Shown here one piece after another: positions 15,695 through 17,009 of a stretch of DNA of 17,009 bases. The translations under genes and the position numbers were made by a program. Every line of letters starts with the position of its first letter. The stretch's first letter is position 1. The notes beneath the pieces were generated by a model that worked only from the letters and a program-made list of their open reading frames with translations, ran no database searches and had not been told where the DNA came from. The stretch comes from Alphaproteobacteria bacterium (GTDB taxonomy: Bacteria; Pseudomonadota; Alphaproteobacteria; Rhizobiales; Aestuariivirgaceae), in NCBI GenBank assembly GCA_005884715.1, contig VAZZ01000001.1, positions 1-17,009 on the forward strand, written 5' to 3'.

Positions 15695-16045
15695 TATCCG
15701 GTCGACCGCGTCGAAATGATCACCAAGGCGCCGGCATCCGGCATCTGGCAGATCAACAGCGAGGGCAATATCACGCTGATCCGCAAATCGATCGACTGGT
15801 TCCTGGTCTCGGGCGAGGACGAGGCCTTCTATCTGCGTGTCTATACGGCCGGCGATTACCGCTATCACGGCGCCGATATGGGCATACTCGTATCACGCGG
15901 GCGCATGCAGACCGATGATCGCAAGCTGAAGGACCGCGCCAGGCAATGGATCAGTGCGATCTACAAGCAGTTCGACGCCATTCCGCTCGAGGGGACATCG
16001 GTACCGACACCGCCGCCTATGGACAGCGTCAACAAGATGTTTTGA
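15695..16045 (+). pseudogene. C-terminal remnant of the ATP-grasp gene after an in-frame TAA
   Basis: This continues the frame of the preceding gene directly after its TAA, for 116 codons to TGA at 16043-16045. The translation begins YPVDRVEMITKAPASGIW, reads as ordinary protein (SEGNITLIRKSIDWFLV, FYLRVYTAGDYRYHGADMG) and has the same GC-rich codon use. Joined with the upstream part, the whole would be about 475 residues with a single stop in between. An internal ATG at 15716 exists, but no convincing ribosome binding site precedes it. The simplest reading is one nonsense change (for example CAA or GAA to TAA) in a once-intact gene. A sequencing error or two separately translated halves cannot be excluded. 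Confidence 0.7.
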
Positions 16046-16144
16046 ATAACGCTCGATGCATTGCCTGCTCGACCTATGAAAGCTTGGATGTACGTGTGGT
16101 GCGCGCGGGTATAGTCTGCTTGTCCCATTCGAAGGAGGGTCGCC

Positions 16145-16714
16145 ATGGCCATCCAGCTTTATTCCTGGCCGCGCAGTTCCGGCACGCGCGTGTCGTGGGC
16201 GCTCGAGGAACTGGGTGTTCCTTATGAGTATGTCGAAATCGACGCCAACAAAGGCGAGCACCACTCGGCTCGCCATCTGGCGCTGCATCCGCAGGGCAAG
16301 GTACCGGCCCTGGTCGACGGCGGGCGCTCATTCTTCGAGTCCGGTGCGATACTGCTGCATCTAGGCGACACCTACGGTGTGTCGCGCCGTCTGTGGCCCG
16401 CAGCGGACAGCGGCGAGCACGCCGAAGCATTGTCATGGACCGTCTGGGCCTCGGTCGAACTCAGCGGCCACATGATGCAGTATCTCTATCACGGGCTGGA
16501 GACGCCGATGTCGTATGAGCCCAAGGACCGCAGCCAAGCCGCGGCCGACTACAGTCTGTCGCAGCTCAGGCGCTGCCTCGACGCGCTGGAAGCACGATTG
16601 GACAAGCGCGAGCAGTTCGGCACACGCTTGGGCATCTCGCTCAGTGATTATCCGCGCGTGAGCGCATGGAAGCAGCGCTGCGCCGAGCGGCCGGCCTTGC
16701 AGCGAGCACGCTAA
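16145..16714 (+). CDS. Glutathione S-transferase family protein, apparently internally shortened
   Basis: A cytosolic thiol transferase of the GST superfamily; specific substrate unknown. The N-terminal thioredoxin-like domain (residues 1-80) is complete: YSWPRSSGTRVSWALEELGVPYEYVEID, then GKVPALVDG with the cis-proline, and the FFESGAILLHLGDTYG stretch whose Glu-Ser contacts the gamma-glutamyl group. The all-helical C-terminal domain starts near 90. Between LEARLDKREQ and FGTRLGISLSDYPRVSAW (about residue 157) the expected helix-6 stretch of the 'YLLGDFTLADV' type is absent, so the protein is 189 residues instead of about 205-210. A strong GGAGGG lies 6 nt upstream of the ATG at 16145, and a -10-like TATAGT is at 16110-16115. 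It converges on the next gene with 1 nt between stops. Confidence 0.88.
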   Translation: MAIQLYSWPRSSGTRVSWALEELGVPYEYVEIDANKGEHHSARHLALHPQGKVPALVDGGRSFFESGAILLHLGDTYGVSRRLWPAADSGEHAEALSWTVWASVELSGHMMQYLYHGLETPMSYEPKDRSQAAADYSLSQLRRCLDALEARLDKREQFGTRLGISLSDYPRVSAWKQRCAERPALQRAR

Positions 16715-16715
16715 A

Positions 16716-16991
16716 CTAACTCACGCTCAAGAGTAATTCATCGAACCAAACATCTTCATAAGTTTCGTCAAATATGAATCTCCAGCCAGGCCCTAGACCA
16801 AGATACTTTTCAACTTCTGGGCATCGGGCTCGTAAGTGGCTCACATGTAGCGGGCTGAAGAAATCACACGCCGTCGATAGTTCCTGACCAACCCAAACAT
16901 ACCAGCCCGTTGTGCAGCCTTCCGGAGTATGACGGAGGCCATTGATCGGCCAGAGTCCCGTGCCAACATTTCCTGAAATGCCGATCTTCAT
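16716..16991 (-). CDS. Imm33-like immunity-type protein, possibly 5' partial
   Basis: A small soluble protein of 91 residues from the ATG at 16991, with no signal peptide or membrane segment. It has the conserved-looking blocks GWYVWVGQELS, DFFSPLHVSHL, CPEVEKYLGLGPGWRFIFD and YEDVWFDELLL, which resemble the Imm33-like family (putative immunity proteins of polymorphic toxin systems) as I recall it; no search was possible. The upstream frame stays open to the window edge (six more codons, LASPRD) and no ribosome binding site precedes the ATG, so the real start may lie outside. Base composition is clearly more AT-rich than the neighbours, suggesting acquisition. No toxin partner is inside the window. 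Family is tentative; the reading frame is well supported. Confidence 0.6.
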   Translation of the reverse strand: MKIGISGNVGTGLWPINGLRHTPEGCTTGWYVWVGQELSTACDFFSPLHVSHLRARCPEVEKYLGLGPGWRFIFDETYEDVWFDELLLSVS

Positions 16992-17009
16992 GTCGCGCGG
17001 CGATGCCAG

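Noticed and set aside
15692..15697. Programmed stop-codon read-through or recoding at the TAA
   Set aside because: TAA is the least leaky stop codon and the following tat gives no known read-through context. No downstream stem resembling a recoding signal was seen, so a mutation or error is the simpler explanation.
15191..15868. A 225-codon minus-strand frame spanning the TAA of the ATP-grasp gene
   Set aside because: It bridges the break only because it is antisense. Its Ile/Asp/Ala-rich translation has no domain signature, while both + strand halves read as one family protein.
1..17009. CRISPR arrays, tRNA or rRNA genes, insertion sequences
   Set aside because: No regularly spaced direct repeats, cloverleaf-like segments with CCA-adjacent arms, rRNA-like stretches or transposase frames were recognised on either strand.

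Overview
This window is chromosomal DNA from an alphaproteobacterium, most likely of the Hyphomicrobiales (Rhizobiales) type. The evidence is gene order and protein character: a high-GC genome carrying the alphaproteobacterial rpsB-tsf-pyrH-frr-uppS-cdsA-rseP-bamA-fabZ block beside gltX-gltA. The genus cannot be told from the sequence alone.

Layout. Bases 110-2926 (+) carry gltX (glutamyl-tRNA synthetase) and gltA (citrate synthase); a good promoter for gltA overlaps the gltX stop codon. Bases 2941-14351 (-) are one long run of ten genes, transcribed from rpsB at the right towards a large MscS-type mechanosensitive channel at the left. They cover translation (rpsB, tsf, frr), pyrimidine nucleotide supply (pyrH), lipid carriers and phospholipid precursors (uppS, cdsA), envelope proteolysis (rseP), outer-membrane protein assembly (bamA) and fatty-acid synthesis (fabZ). 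Perfect 11-bp hairpins lie after rpsB, tsf and bamA and divide the run into units. An rpsB promoter with a structured leader and a pyrH promoter candidate can be seen. Bases 14615-17009 are accessory in character: an ATP-grasp gene split by an in-frame TAA, a glutathione S-transferase that appears to lack an internal segment, and a lower-GC gene resembling Imm33-like immunity proteins.

The most notable feature is an absence. In related alphaproteobacteria the bamA-to-gltA interval normally holds lpxD, fabZ, lpxA, lpxI and lpxB (lipid A synthesis). Here only fabZ remains. The bamA-fabZ gap is only 78 nt and contains a terminator-like hairpin, and an MscS channel sits where lpxA, lpxI and lpxB would be. 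Either the lipid A genes have moved elsewhere or this lineage has lost canonical lipid A; the window cannot decide. dxr, present between cdsA and rseP in some relatives, is also absent and replaced by a 151-nt AT-rich spacer. The other observations worth checking are the split ATP-grasp gene with a perfect palindrome inside it, the shortened transferase, and the structured rpsB leader. No gene-free stretch exceeds 300 bases, and no tRNA, rRNA, CRISPR array or insertion sequence was recognised.
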